Source: Candidatus Poseidoniaceae archaeon (GTDB lineage: Archaea > Thermoplasmatota > Poseidoniia > Poseidoniales > Poseidoniaceae). From it: 64,000 bases of DNA. Location of the stretch: the NCBI GenBank assembly GCA_949372655.1, contig CASIAI010000002.1, positions 186,001-250,000 on the forward strand, read 5' to 3'. The notes beneath the pieces were generated by a model. The model did no database searches and was not told the origin of the DNA. It worked only from the letters and a program-made list of their open reading frames with translations. Shown in pieces: positions 47,333 to 55,128 of the stretch; position 1 is the stretch's first letter; each line of letters starts with the position of its first letter. Both the position numbers and the translations under genes were made by a program.

Positions 47333-48391
47333 TTATTTGTAGTCGACCATTAATTCTGGTTTTGATTCATTACTGGTTGATTTGTATATGTCCCATGGCT
47401 TAGTTCCACGTTTCCTAAATGCTGATTTAAACATACTTTTTATGATGTTCTTAGCAGTTGAAAATATCAATTTAATCGATTTGAATGGATGGAAAAGAAA
47501 CCACCATGGTTTGGGCATTCCCTTGAGAGGGTGTTTCAGTTGTAACATTATTCCGTCTGGAATCTTCTCGCTGACTCCATAGACTTGTGGACGCCGTTTC
47601 TTTGGCATGAAATAGGTTCCAAATATGATATCCCATATTGGTAAGAATGTCGAATAATTTGTCCAAATAGCATCTCTTTCATTGGTATGATGCCAGTGGT
47701 GAAATTCCGGCGTGATGATGAATTTATGTAACCATTTTAATCTCCAACTTACATTTGCATGTAAAAATAATCCAGTTAATAATTGAGCAACTGCGAAGGC
47801 TCCAGTTAGTTCTGGACTAAATCCTGCAACTATCAAAAACACGAATGCTGGTGCTAAAATTGTACTATCTAAAGGATGTGCTCTAAAGCCACTTGCCCAA
47901 TCCAAATGTTCTGTAGAGTGATGAATGGCATGAAACTTCCACAAAATTTCAATTTCATGATAAAATCGATGAGTCCAATAGACTAAGAAATCGAATAATA
48001 GAAATCCGATGATTGGCATCCATTCTATCGGTATTTTGGCAACATATGGAGCAACCAATAATCCTGGAATCCAAGCTAGACTAATTACCGCTATGAAAAA
48101 ACCAACAATCAGAGTGAGTATTCCTAGAATTGGTGATGCAAGGGCATAACCGATATCGGTTCCAAGTTTTGGACGTCTAACCTTCTGTCCTTTGTGCCTT
48201 GGAAATAACTTTTCAAATGGCACTACAATGACAAATAACAGTATAACCACAAATAGTCCTTCAGTGGAAAGCATTAGTGATAAAACAATGAGTCCTAAAG
48301 CCAATAGACGCATCGTTAGAGCGAAAATACGCCCCTTTAGAGTAACTTCTTCCTCTAAAGCCTCTTCATCCACAAATTCTTTTTGGTTCAT
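47333..48391 (-). CDS. Sterol desaturase/fatty acid hydroxylase superfamily protein
   Basis: 352 residues with four or more membrane helices and the three di-iron histidine boxes in order: HRFYHE, HAIHHSTEHLDW and HHWHHTNERD. The family hydroxylates or desaturates lipids such as sterols, fatty acids, carotenoids or alkylglycerols with O2. The substrate here is probably a membrane lipid or carotenoid, which is inference. N- and C-terminal cytoplasmic tails are charged. It is convergent with the tRNA-Ala gene and is the last gene of a minus-strand run. Confidence 0.88.
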   Translation of the reverse strand: MNQKEFVDEEALEEEVTLKGRIFALTMRLLALGLIVLSLMLSTEGLFVVILLFVIVVPFEKLFPRHKGQKVRRPKLGTDIGYALASPILGILTLIVGFFIAVISLAWIPGLLVAPYVAKIPIEWMPIIGFLLFDFLVYWTHRFYHEIEILWKFHAIHHSTEHLDWASGFRAHPLDSTILAPAFVFLIVAGFSPELTGAFAVAQLLTGLFLHANVSWRLKWLHKFIITPEFHHWHHTNERDAIWTNYSTFLPIWDIIFGTYFMPKKRRPQVYGVSEKIPDGIMLQLKHPLKGMPKPWWFLFHPFKSIKLIFSTAKNIIKSMFKSAFRKRGTKPWDIYKSTSNESKPELMVDYK

Positions 48392-48481
48392 TTCTAATTA
48401 ACTGTTTTCTATGTATGTTCAAAATAATCCTTGTGAGTCGGAGTTTACGGAAATTACCATGGATAAATAGGAGTGAAATCA

Positions 48482-48877
48482 TCAGCACCCTCCATAACAG
48501 CTCAAACCAGAGATATCCCAAAACAAACGTGCTAGAAAAATAACAAAAATAACACATAAAATTGGCACTAAGGTCAACAATAAATACAAAATTGATATGC
48601 CTGTCGCATCACTATTGCTTAGTTGTGAACCATTTTTAACAATTATTACATTACTATCATTGAGAGAAATATCTGAAGGCAACTTTTTTACAATTTTAAT
48701 ATTGCTTTGATTAAGAGGATGATTACTTGATTCCGAATTGATTGGTATCCAACTTCTGCCATCTTCGCTTAATTGCAAGCCTCTTGATGCTGCTTGAGCG
48801 ATAATTGATTGTCGTTCTTGAATTGAATTGTTCGAAGGAATACTTGATGAAATTTGAACTCCCTCAAATATTTGTCT
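48482..48877 (-). CDS. Uncertain ORF without a clear start, one membrane helix
   Basis: The frame is open from 48877 (just after a TAA) to the TGA at 48482, but contains no ATG near its beginning. The first start-like codon is a TTG at 48778, giving 98 residues. Upstream of that TTG the translation still looks like protein (for example ISSSIPSNNSIQERQSIIAQ, then ASRGLQLSEDGRSW), so the TTG is probably internal. One membrane helix lies near the C-terminus (ISILYLLLTLVPILCVIFVI), followed by CYGGC. It may be the 3' remnant of a larger gene, or a gene starting at an unusual codon. No family recognised. Confidence 0.35.
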   Translation of the reverse strand, partial: RQIFEGVQISSSIPSNNSIQERQSIIAQAASRGLQLSEDGRSWIPINSESSNHPLNQSNIKIVKKLPSDISLNDSNVIIVKNGSQLSNSDATGISILYLLLTLVPILCVIFVIFLARLFWDISGLSCYGGC

Positions 48878-48878
48878 T

Positions 48879-48900
48879 TACAATATTACATAATATTGTT
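48879..48900. repeat. Strong palindromic hairpin
   Basis: ACAATATTA (48880-48888), a 2-base loop and TAATATTGT (48891-48899) form a perfect 9-bp inverted repeat. It is nested in a wider imperfect one: TTTGAACTCCCTCAAA on the left pairs with TTTGAGTTCAA on the right (48920-48930). The structure lies between the stop of the exported-protein gene and the start-less ORF. Confidence 0.7.
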
Positions 48901-48930
48901 CCCGACAACCCCTTGTGAGTTTGAGTTCAA

Positions 48931-50082
48931 CTAATTGTCGAGTTTATTTCTTCTAACAAATAGTGCGCATACAGATATTATCATGATAGTACTAATCATC
49001 GAAGGCGATGACAGTTGGTAATCTCCTCCATCTTCAATAATTAGTATTGAACCATCATACTCGACAATTTCTCCAATAAAACATGGCATATCTCTTTCAA
49101 GTAATGAGTAGTCTGTACCTCTGCTTTGCCAAATATACGAACTTGAAGATTGATAAAGTTGATAATTAGGGTTGTATGTTTGAAAATCTGAATATTTTGT
49201 ATCATCCATGAATGCTTCAACACTCCACCATAGGTAGACTGAGTACGGGTAATAGGATAGCATGGACTTAGATAATAATGATTCATTTATCTCATTCATA
49301 TTCCATTCAATTAGAATTTGGAAAGTTAATGATTCTCCAGTTAGATATTCTACCGAAGAAAATGGAGTTGATTTATTTCCTTTTGAGTCTAGCAACCAAG
49401 CCTGGTAAGGTAGACTTACTTGATCATCGATATTAAAATAACCATCATGGTTTGACTTGATAGAAATCTCATATTCCTTCCAATAAACATCGTTTGGACA
49501 GTCTGGAAACTGAGGTCCTTCAGAATAAAAATATTCATCCTGTATTACATAAGTCCAATCTTCTGAATCCCATTCACCGAAATCGATTAGTTCATTTGAA
49601 TAGTCATAAAAAGGGTGTATTGTAATAATTTCACTAGTAGTTTCCTCTTCACAGTCTGAGCAATCATACATTGCATCTTGTCCAAGGCCATATCGGGTCA
49701 CTATGGCACTAATTTGTATCTCATAATCTCCTACTTTTTGATATTCAGGGCTATCAGTTTCTATGTAAACCACCATGTTTGCATTTGGATTCATCTGTTG
49801 CTTCTCATCCATACTTTCTCCTTCTGAATCAATGAGTTCTGCATCCCATTGCCACTCCCATGAAATTTCGATTTCGATAGTGTAAGAGCTTGGATTGTCA
49901 ATATCACACTCTATTGGCGTATGGTAATCCATGCCAATTCCATAGGTATTATCGAAGGGACTTGTTGGTGGAAAAGAGCAGTTAATTGATACTTTGGGAC
50001 TTTGCTCTTGAGATTGCACATGAACCGACAATAAATTAACGCACAGCATTAGAGAAATCAAACAAAAACTGGTTTTTCGCAT
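48931..50082 (-). CDS. Hypothetical exported protein
   Basis: 383 residues from the ATG at 50082 (MRKTSFCLISLMLCVNLLSV); a TTG five codons further up is less likely. A signal peptide is followed by an acidic, aromatic-rich beta region with several Cys (a CDNPSS-type region and CSDCEEE) and a C-terminal helix (SMISTIMIISVCALFVRR) ending in RRNKLDN. This suggests a C-terminally anchored envelope protein. No known domain is recognised. It is in a run of poorly characterised minus-strand genes. Confidence 0.7.
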   Translation of the reverse strand: MRKTSFCLISLMLCVNLLSVHVQSQEQSPKVSINCSFPPTSPFDNTYGIGMDYHTPIECDIDNPSSYTIEIEISWEWQWDAELIDSEGESMDEKQQMNPNANMVVYIETDSPEYQKVGDYEIQISAIVTRYGLGQDAMYDCSDCEEETTSEIITIHPFYDYSNELIDFGEWDSEDWTYVIQDEYFYSEGPQFPDCPNDVYWKEYEISIKSNHDGYFNIDDQVSLPYQAWLLDSKGNKSTPFSSVEYLTGESLTFQILIEWNMNEINESLLSKSMLSYYPYSVYLWWSVEAFMDDTKYSDFQTYNPNYQLYQSSSSYIWQSRGTDYSLLERDMPCFIGEIVEYDGSILIIEDGGDYQLSSPSMISTIMIISVCALFVRRNKLDN

Positions 50083-50159
50083 AACTGTACTAATCAATAT
50101 AGCAGGTTAACCTTGTCGCCGACATAAACATCGAGAAACTAAACTTCACTATTTCTCAG

Positions 50160-50558
50160 TCAGATTTGAACTACGTTTGGATTAAGACTCCAAGTGGGTT
50201 TGTCAGTGGTCGCATCGATATAGAAGGGAACGACATCTTGAAGCACCTTTGGAATATCTATACACCATAAATTATCGAACAAGGGTGATTCAGGAGTGCC
50301 TAGTTTGTCAGTTAATTTACTCCACATCTTAACAATACCACGAAACTTTTGTCGCTCGTATTGGAACATCAGTGCTGTAGTTTGGATGAGACCTTGGATT
50401 CCCAGGATATATCGCTGCTCAACTTCTCTTACCTTGAGTGACTTCCACATCTCTTCCCAGTCCTCGTGAGCGTGCCAATAGAGACCTGTATTGAACTTGG
50501 TAATGCCGTCATCAAGCCATATTTGCTCTTGATGAGAAAGTGGGCATTTAAGCGCCAT
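50160..50558 (-). CDS. DUF309 family protein
   Basis: 132 residues with the DUF309 signature: FNTGLYWHAHEDWEEMWK in the N-terminal part, then a QGLIQTTALMFQYE helix. DUF309 proteins are small helical proteins of unknown function with conserved His and Glu residues suggestive of metal binding. Length is normal for the family. No signal peptide. Neighbours on the same strand are unrelated hypotheticals. Confidence 0.82.
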   Translation of the reverse strand: MALKCPLSHQEQIWLDDGITKFNTGLYWHAHEDWEEMWKSLKVREVEQRYILGIQGLIQTTALMFQYERQKFRGIVKMWSKLTDKLGTPESPLFDNLWCIDIPKVLQDVVPFYIDATTDKPTWSLNPNVVQI

Positions 50559-50690
50559 GATTTGCGCTTTACTTGTTTGCTTTCAAGTTACGCCCCTTAC
50601 AGACCTTTATTGGTGAAGTTTGCCCTGTGCTATTAGTATCAAGTGATGTAAAGCAATAGTTAACAAGAATCCCTCTAATCCTGTGAGTCG

Positions 50691-51047
50691 TTAAATGAAT
50701 AAAAACGATAAAAGATACATAAGAATTAATGCCAAAACTGGAATTTTTATACTTTGAAACCAACTAATACCGGATTTAGATTCGCTTTTTTCTTCTTGAC
50801 CCTTGGACAAGAACTTAAATAAATTCGTAATTATCAAGAAAATTATAGCAAAAGTGAAAATGGCAATTCCCCAAGCAATCCATACCAATGCTTCCCAACC
50901 ATTTGGCGCCACACTTGGAAATAGCTCCAGTGCAGGAGTAAAGATTACCATTGATGAAGTCAATAATAAAAATAAACCCAAATAGTTCAGACTTGTGTAA
51001 ACTTTTTTGCTTGAACGTTCAACTTGTATTTCAGACTCATCTTTCAA
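50691..51047 (-). CDS. Hypothetical small membrane protein
   Basis: 118 residues if started at the TTG at 51047; no ATG lies near the beginning and the frame is open only a few codons further, so the start is uncertain. Three hydrophobic helices (about residues 20-40, 52-77, 97-117) are separated by a Lys/Glu/Ser-rich loop (SKGQEEKSESKSG). No family is recognised. The stop is 3 bases from a copy of the recurrent CTCACAGG-type motif. Confidence 0.5.
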   Translation of the reverse strand: MKDESEIQVERSSKKVYTSLNYLGLFLLLTSSMVIFTPALELFPSVAPNGWEALVWIAWGIAIFTFAIIFLIITNLFKFLSKGQEEKSESKSGISWFQSIKIPVLALILMYLLSFLFI

Positions 51048-51141
51048 ATCCTCTAATTCTTCAGAAATGTAAACACCTCGATATATTTAAAAGTTCAAAA
51101 TACTTAGTTGTGTCCCTACAATCCTTGTGAGTTTGATAAAC

Positions 51142-51921
51142 TCATATGCCAAAATTACCAAAATCATCATCAAATTCTATTAATTCAACATTAAACCATT
51201 CTAATTCAATATAGTAGTCAATTGTTATACTTTGATCTTGTCTTTCGCATTGAAATGTCGAATCTCCTGATTCTACATTACCTATAAATTCGAAATTATA
51301 TTCTCCGACTATATTGTCTCCACTTTGAAACATTTTCTCAATTTCTTTAACAGTATAACCTGTGATAAATCCTGGTGAATCAAATCCACTAATTATGACG
51401 TCTGATAAATCATCAAGAAATCCAGTATACACACTACCATAAGAATCGTATTCAAAATCAAGTGATTCCACATTTGGTGTGCTCACAATACCTGAGATAG
51501 AATCATATGCATCTTCACCTGAATCTATTGCACATCCTACTCCATTTGTTTCTTCATTGTCGTTTTCATAATCAGAAATCTCTATCGTCATAAACAAAGC
51601 TACAATATTCATATTTTTAGCCTCGTCAGGAAAATCCTCATTAGTTAATGTCAATGTGAATACTTCATCATCACTTAATTCTAAATCACTTTGTGAACTC
51701 CACGAAATGATACCACTCTCTCCACCTAAGATATATGTTAAATCTCTTTGATATTCATCATCTGAAGTATTGTATTTTGCATAAATCGAATATACTGGGA
51801 TTGAGATTAATATCAGAGAAACAAATATCGAAGTGATCTGAAGAGTCCGATTTGCTTTGAATTTAGAAATTAACTTATGGAGATTTTTTTTTTCTAATAT
51901 CAACTCATCCATTTCCTGCAT
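51142..51921 (-). CDS. Hypothetical membrane-anchored acidic protein
   Basis: 259 residues. A Lys-rich N-terminus and one membrane helix (about residues 27-48) precede a very acidic extracytoplasmic beta-rich domain with two Cys (GVGCAIDSG and FQCERQ) that may form a disulfide. It ends in an acidic phenylalanine-rich tail (FDDDFGNFGI). The overall pattern resembles small MGII-type envelope proteins, but I recognise no family. The nearest same-strand gene starts about 95 bases downstream. Confidence 0.65.
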   Translation of the reverse strand: MQEMDELILEKKNLHKLISKFKANRTLQITSIFVSLILISIPVYSIYAKYNTSDDEYQRDLTYILGGESGIISWSSQSDLELSDDEVFTLTLTNEDFPDEAKNMNIVALFMTIEISDYENDNEETNGVGCAIDSGEDAYDSISGIVSTPNVESLDFEYDSYGSVYTGFLDDLSDVIISGFDSPGFITGYTVKEIEKMFQSGDNIVGEYNFEFIGNVESGDSTFQCERQDQSITIDYYIELEWFNVELIEFDDDFGNFGI

Positions 51922-52014
51922 GTGTAAATTATATCATTCAAGATGATAAATTCTTTCCCGACAAAAAGTACCAACTGATAAAATTAATTATGATACTTAG
52001 TCCAAGATAATTTT

Positions 52015-52419
52015 ATGCTGGTTTTACTTAAGCGTACCATGCACTACTACTTTCCTGGTATGATTGTCGGATTCATTCTTTTGCAAACAGCCATTATAGC
52101 ACCAACATTATCCAAAAAACTCGAAAACAAAGATTTCAGTGTCGTGATTCGAGCCCTTTAGCCAAAATTCTTTCTTTGTTTGAGTGTTCTTGGGATTTCA
52201 ACAATAATTACTCTTTATTTCCATACCAATCCAAGCACTTTTCATTACACAATTGCAGTCGTGACAGCTATATTAGCATCAATCTACTATGCTATCATCC
52301 CAGCAACAAAACGTGCTTCTGATGAAGGTAATCAAAAAGTTTTCAAAATTCTTCACAAGATGAGTATTTATCTTACAGTTTCCATCCTAATACTAAATGT
52401 AGGTTTTCTATTAGGATGA
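52015..52419 (+). pseudogene. DUF4149-like membrane protein interrupted by in-frame TAG
   Basis: From ATG at 52015 to TGA at 52417-52419 the frame encodes 134 residues of a four-helix membrane protein, except that codon 49 (52159-52161) is TAG. The sequence on both sides is continuous in style: YYFPGMIVGFILLQ and APTLSK before the stop, and PKFFLCLSVLGIST through to LNVGFLLG after it. The layout resembles DUF4149/TMEM205-like proteins, in which an aromatic residue often stands before 'PKFF', so TGG to TAG is the simplest change. Possibilities are a recent nonsense mutation, a sequencing error, or stop readthrough. The downstream part alone could start only at a TTG (52180). Confidence 0.65.
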
Positions 52420-52483
52420 GAATCCACATTGAATCAATATTGTCTATAGTTGAATATCACTAATCGTTCAAATTACCGCTAAA

Positions 52484-55000
52484 TCAGCCATGCTTTTGCC
52501 AATCGGTTCCAGTCCACCATAGTGTGCTTCCATCGCTCATCGATCTCCATGTGTACCCATTCTCATCAGTCCATTGGTTGACCACTGTAGCTTCAACAGC
52601 AACTGGTTGAGGTATAACTTCAACAGTTTGTACCGGTTGAACTTGCTGGAATTGTTGTGTTTGTTGAACAGGCTGAGTTGCATATGATGAAGCATCTACT
52701 GGTTGTAATTGGTTTAATAATCCACCCTGCGCAAAATCCTTTGAGGAGTCTGTACTGGAATTACGGCTTCTCAAAAACAGTACAGTTCCAGCGCCACCAC
52801 CAAGTACTACAAGTATACCAATAATAATCCAGATTAGACTTCCTGAGTCATCCTCAGAGGAACTTTCAGCATCATCACCTGAGTCATCGACTTCATCCGA
52901 AGGAGGTAGGATTACTTTGTCGATGACATGGATTACTCCATTCGAGGTCAGTACATCTGCCATGGTGACTTTAGCATCACCAATCATAACACTACCATTT
53001 ACTATGGAAATCGTAACATTATCGCCATTGGCCATCGATACCATCATTCCATCAGTTATGTTTGAACTCATGACCGAGCCGATGTATACATGATGAAGTA
53101 AAATATCTGCCAATACAGACTTATTTTCGGTTGTATTGAATGTTGTCAGGTCGATTCCTGCATCAATGAATGCTTGGTCGGTAGGAGCAAAGACCGTGAA
53201 TGGTCCATCGCCTTGTAGAGTGGTTAGTAGTTCAGCTTGTATAACAGCAGCCACTAATGAATTATGACTACCAGTACATTGTGCAGTACGTGGGATATCG
53301 TTTGGTGTATCAGAAGGAGTTAGTACCTTGTCAATAACGTGTATGACTCCATTGCTTGTTGCGACGTCAGCCAGAGTGACGTTTGCATCATTTACCATTA
53401 CTCCGTTACTGTTGACAGTGAAAGATAATTTCTTTCCGTTTACGGTATCTGCCGGCATACATTCGGTTACTGCTGAAGAAGGAACTTCACCAGAAACTAC
53501 GTGAGATAGCAAGATTTCTGTGAGCGCTACTTTTCCTTCAGGGGTGTCTAGAGTAGCCAAATCAATTCCTGCATCAATGAATGCTTGGTCGGTAGGAGCA
53601 AAGACCGTGAATGGTCCATCGCCTTGTAGAGTTTCCAAAAGTCCTGCTTGAATTACTGCAGCCACTAATGAATTGTGACTACCAGTACATTGTGCAGTTC
53701 GAGGAGTGTCATTTGGAGTTGCAGTTGGCAAGAGTACCTTGTCAATAACATGAATTACTCCATTGCTGGTATTCACATCAGCCAGTGTAACGTTAGCGTC
53801 GTTAACCATTACTCCGCCACTGACAGTGAATGATAGCGGGTTTCCGTTAACAGTATTTGCTGACATACATTCAGTGACTGCTGTTGAAGGAACTGCTCCT
53901 GAAACAACGTGATAAGTTAGGATGTCAGCTAAGTCTGATTGACTGACTGCTGCAAGGTCGATTCCTGCATCAATGAATGCTTGGTCGGTAGGAGCAAAGA
54001 CCGTGAATGGTCCATCGCCTTGAAGAGTTTCCAAAAGACCTGCTTGAATTACTGCAGTAACTAGTGTATTGTGTGAACCGGTACATTGTGCAGTACGTGG
54101 AATATCGTTTGGTGTATCAGAAGGGGTTAGAACTTTGTCTATAACATGGATTATTCCATTACTGCTGACAACATCCGCAATCGTAACATTTGCATCGTTA
54201 ACCATTACTCCACTACCTACAGTAAACGATAATGGTTGACCATTTGCTGCATCTGCAGACATACAATCAGTAACTGCTGAAGATGGTACTTCGGATGAGA
54301 CAACATGATACAACAAGATGTTGGATAGTATGGCTTTTCCTTCAGCAGTGTTCAAGTCTGCTAAATTTATTCCAGCATTGGAAAATGCTTGGTCAGTTGG
54401 AGCAAAAACAGTGAATGGTCCTGTTCCTTGTAGTGTAGAGAGTAGATCCGCTTGAATTACCGCAGCCACAAGTGAATCATGAATAGTGGTTGTCTGGGCT
54501 GTAGCAGGTATGTCAACTGGAGGAGTCAATACGCTATCAATCACATGAATTATTCCGTTGGATGCTTGTACATCTGCGCCGGTAACCGTTGCACCATCTA
54601 GAGTTACAACACCATTAGAAACTTCAAGTTTAATTTTATCTCCGTTTACCATGGTTGCAAGCATACCATCTGTAACCGCTGAAGAAGGAACTTCTCCAGA
54701 TATAACATGGTAGAGTAAAATATCAGTCAATGCATCAATTTCAGGCTGAGTGTTAAAGTTCGCTGGGTCAATTCCAGCATTAGCGAATGCAGTATCAGTC
54801 GGGGCAAATACAGTGAACGGACCGGTTCCTTGTAAAGTTGTAACCAAATCCGCTTTTGTAAGCAGTTCTACTAAAGTGTCATGTACGCTTGTACCTTGAG
54901 CGTTTGTAGGTATGTCGTCATTGGGGCCAGCACTTACATTCAAAGGTAAACTGGAAACCAAAAGTATAGTCATCATCAAGCAAACAAGGTTTTTTCTCAT
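52484..55000 (-). CDS. Five-repeat fasciclin (FAS1) surface protein
   Basis: 838 residues. A signal peptide (residues 5-24) is followed by five FAS1 domains of about 135-145 residues each. Each begins with a 'DIP.TAQ' segment and contains the FAS1 hallmarks GPFTVFAPTDQAF and NGVIHVIDKVL. One membrane helix (SLIWIIIGILVVLGGGAG, near 710-730) leads to a Gln/Val/Pro-rich linker and a Trp-rich terminus (WTDENGYTW, STLWWTGTDW). FAS1 domains mediate adhesion. Repeats three to five are nearly identical even at DNA level, pointing to recent duplication or gene conversion. A paired Cys in repeats two to five (for example AQCTG and TECM) may make disulfides. Confidence 0.93.
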   Translation of the reverse strand: MRKNLVCLMMTILLVSSLPLNVSAGPNDDIPTNAQGTSVHDTLVELLTKADLVTTLQGTGPFTVFAPTDTAFANAGIDPANFNTQPEIDALTDILLYHVISGEVPSSAVTDGMLATMVNGDKIKLEVSNGVVTLDGATVTGADVQASNGIIHVIDSVLTPPVDIPATAQTTTIHDSLVAAVIQADLLSTLQGTGPFTVFAPTDQAFSNAGINLADLNTAEGKAILSNILLYHVVSSEVPSSAVTDCMSADAANGQPLSFTVGSGVMVNDANVTIADVVSSNGIIHVIDKVLTPSDTPNDIPRTAQCTGSHNTLVTAVIQAGLLETLQGDGPFTVFAPTDQAFIDAGIDLAAVSQSDLADILTYHVVSGAVPSTAVTECMSANTVNGNPLSFTVSGGVMVNDANVTLADVNTSNGVIHVIDKVLLPTATPNDTPRTAQCTGSHNSLVAAVIQAGLLETLQGDGPFTVFAPTDQAFIDAGIDLATLDTPEGKVALTEILLSHVVSGEVPSSAVTECMPADTVNGKKLSFTVNSNGVMVNDANVTLADVATSNGVIHVIDKVLTPSDTPNDIPRTAQCTGSHNSLVAAVIQAELLTTLQGDGPFTVFAPTDQAFIDAGIDLTTFNTTENKSVLADILLHHVYIGSVMSSNITDGMMVSMANGDNVTISIVNGSVMIGDAKVTMADVLTSNGVIHVIDKVILPPSDEVDDSGDDAESSSEDDSGSLIWIIIGILVVLGGGAGTVLFLRSRNSSTDSSKDFAQGGLLNQLQPVDASSYATQPVQQTQQFQQVQPVQTVEVIPQPVAVEATVVNQWTDENGYTWRSMSDGSTLWWTGTDWQKHG

Positions 55001-55128
55001 AACTAACTAAAAATTTGAACAGTTTATAATAGGATGTTTATTTTCTGCATAGTTTAATTCAGATATGCAGAGTAAAGAATAGAACTGGGTTTTATTAACA
55101 AATCACAAAAGGTAGGTTTGGCGAGCGA

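Larger units (their letters stand above)
47324..51131 (-). repeat. Five copies of a CTCACAAG motif just after minus-strand stop codons
   Basis: On the plus strand CTTGTGAG occurs at 47324-47331, 48430-48437, 48912-48919 and 51124-51131, with the variant CCTGTGAG at 50680-50687. Each lies 1-44 bases downstream of the stop of a minus-strand gene (stops at 47333, 48482, 48931, 51142 and 50691). Copies three to five share a longer pattern, CCC-NNN-AA(T/C)CC before the core. No other intergenic copy was noticed in the window. It may be a 3'-end processing or termination signal, or the edge of a mobile or cassette-like unit. Function is unknown. Confidence 0.6.

Noticed and set aside
50569-50763. 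Minus-strand 64-residue ORF
   Set aside because: It overlaps the 3' end of the small membrane protein gene in another frame and has no membrane, signal or motif features.
47324-51131. Integron cassette array with attC sites
   Set aside because: The same-orientation genes with a motif after each stop invited this reading, but the GTTRRRY/RYYYAAC core pairs and an integron integrase are absent.
52180-52419. Stand-alone 79-residue membrane protein
   Set aside because: It starts at a TTG and is simply the part downstream of the TAG; the upstream frame supplies the missing N-terminal helix, so one interrupted gene explains it better.
47307-52430. Integrated mobile element at tRNA-Ala
   Set aside because: No integrase, transposase or second copy of the tRNA 3' end was found, and the flanking gene is convergent; the region is only loosely accessory.
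53150-54440. Repeated DNA blocks as separate repeat elements
   Set aside because: They are internal copies of FAS1-domain coding sequence, not intergenic repeats.
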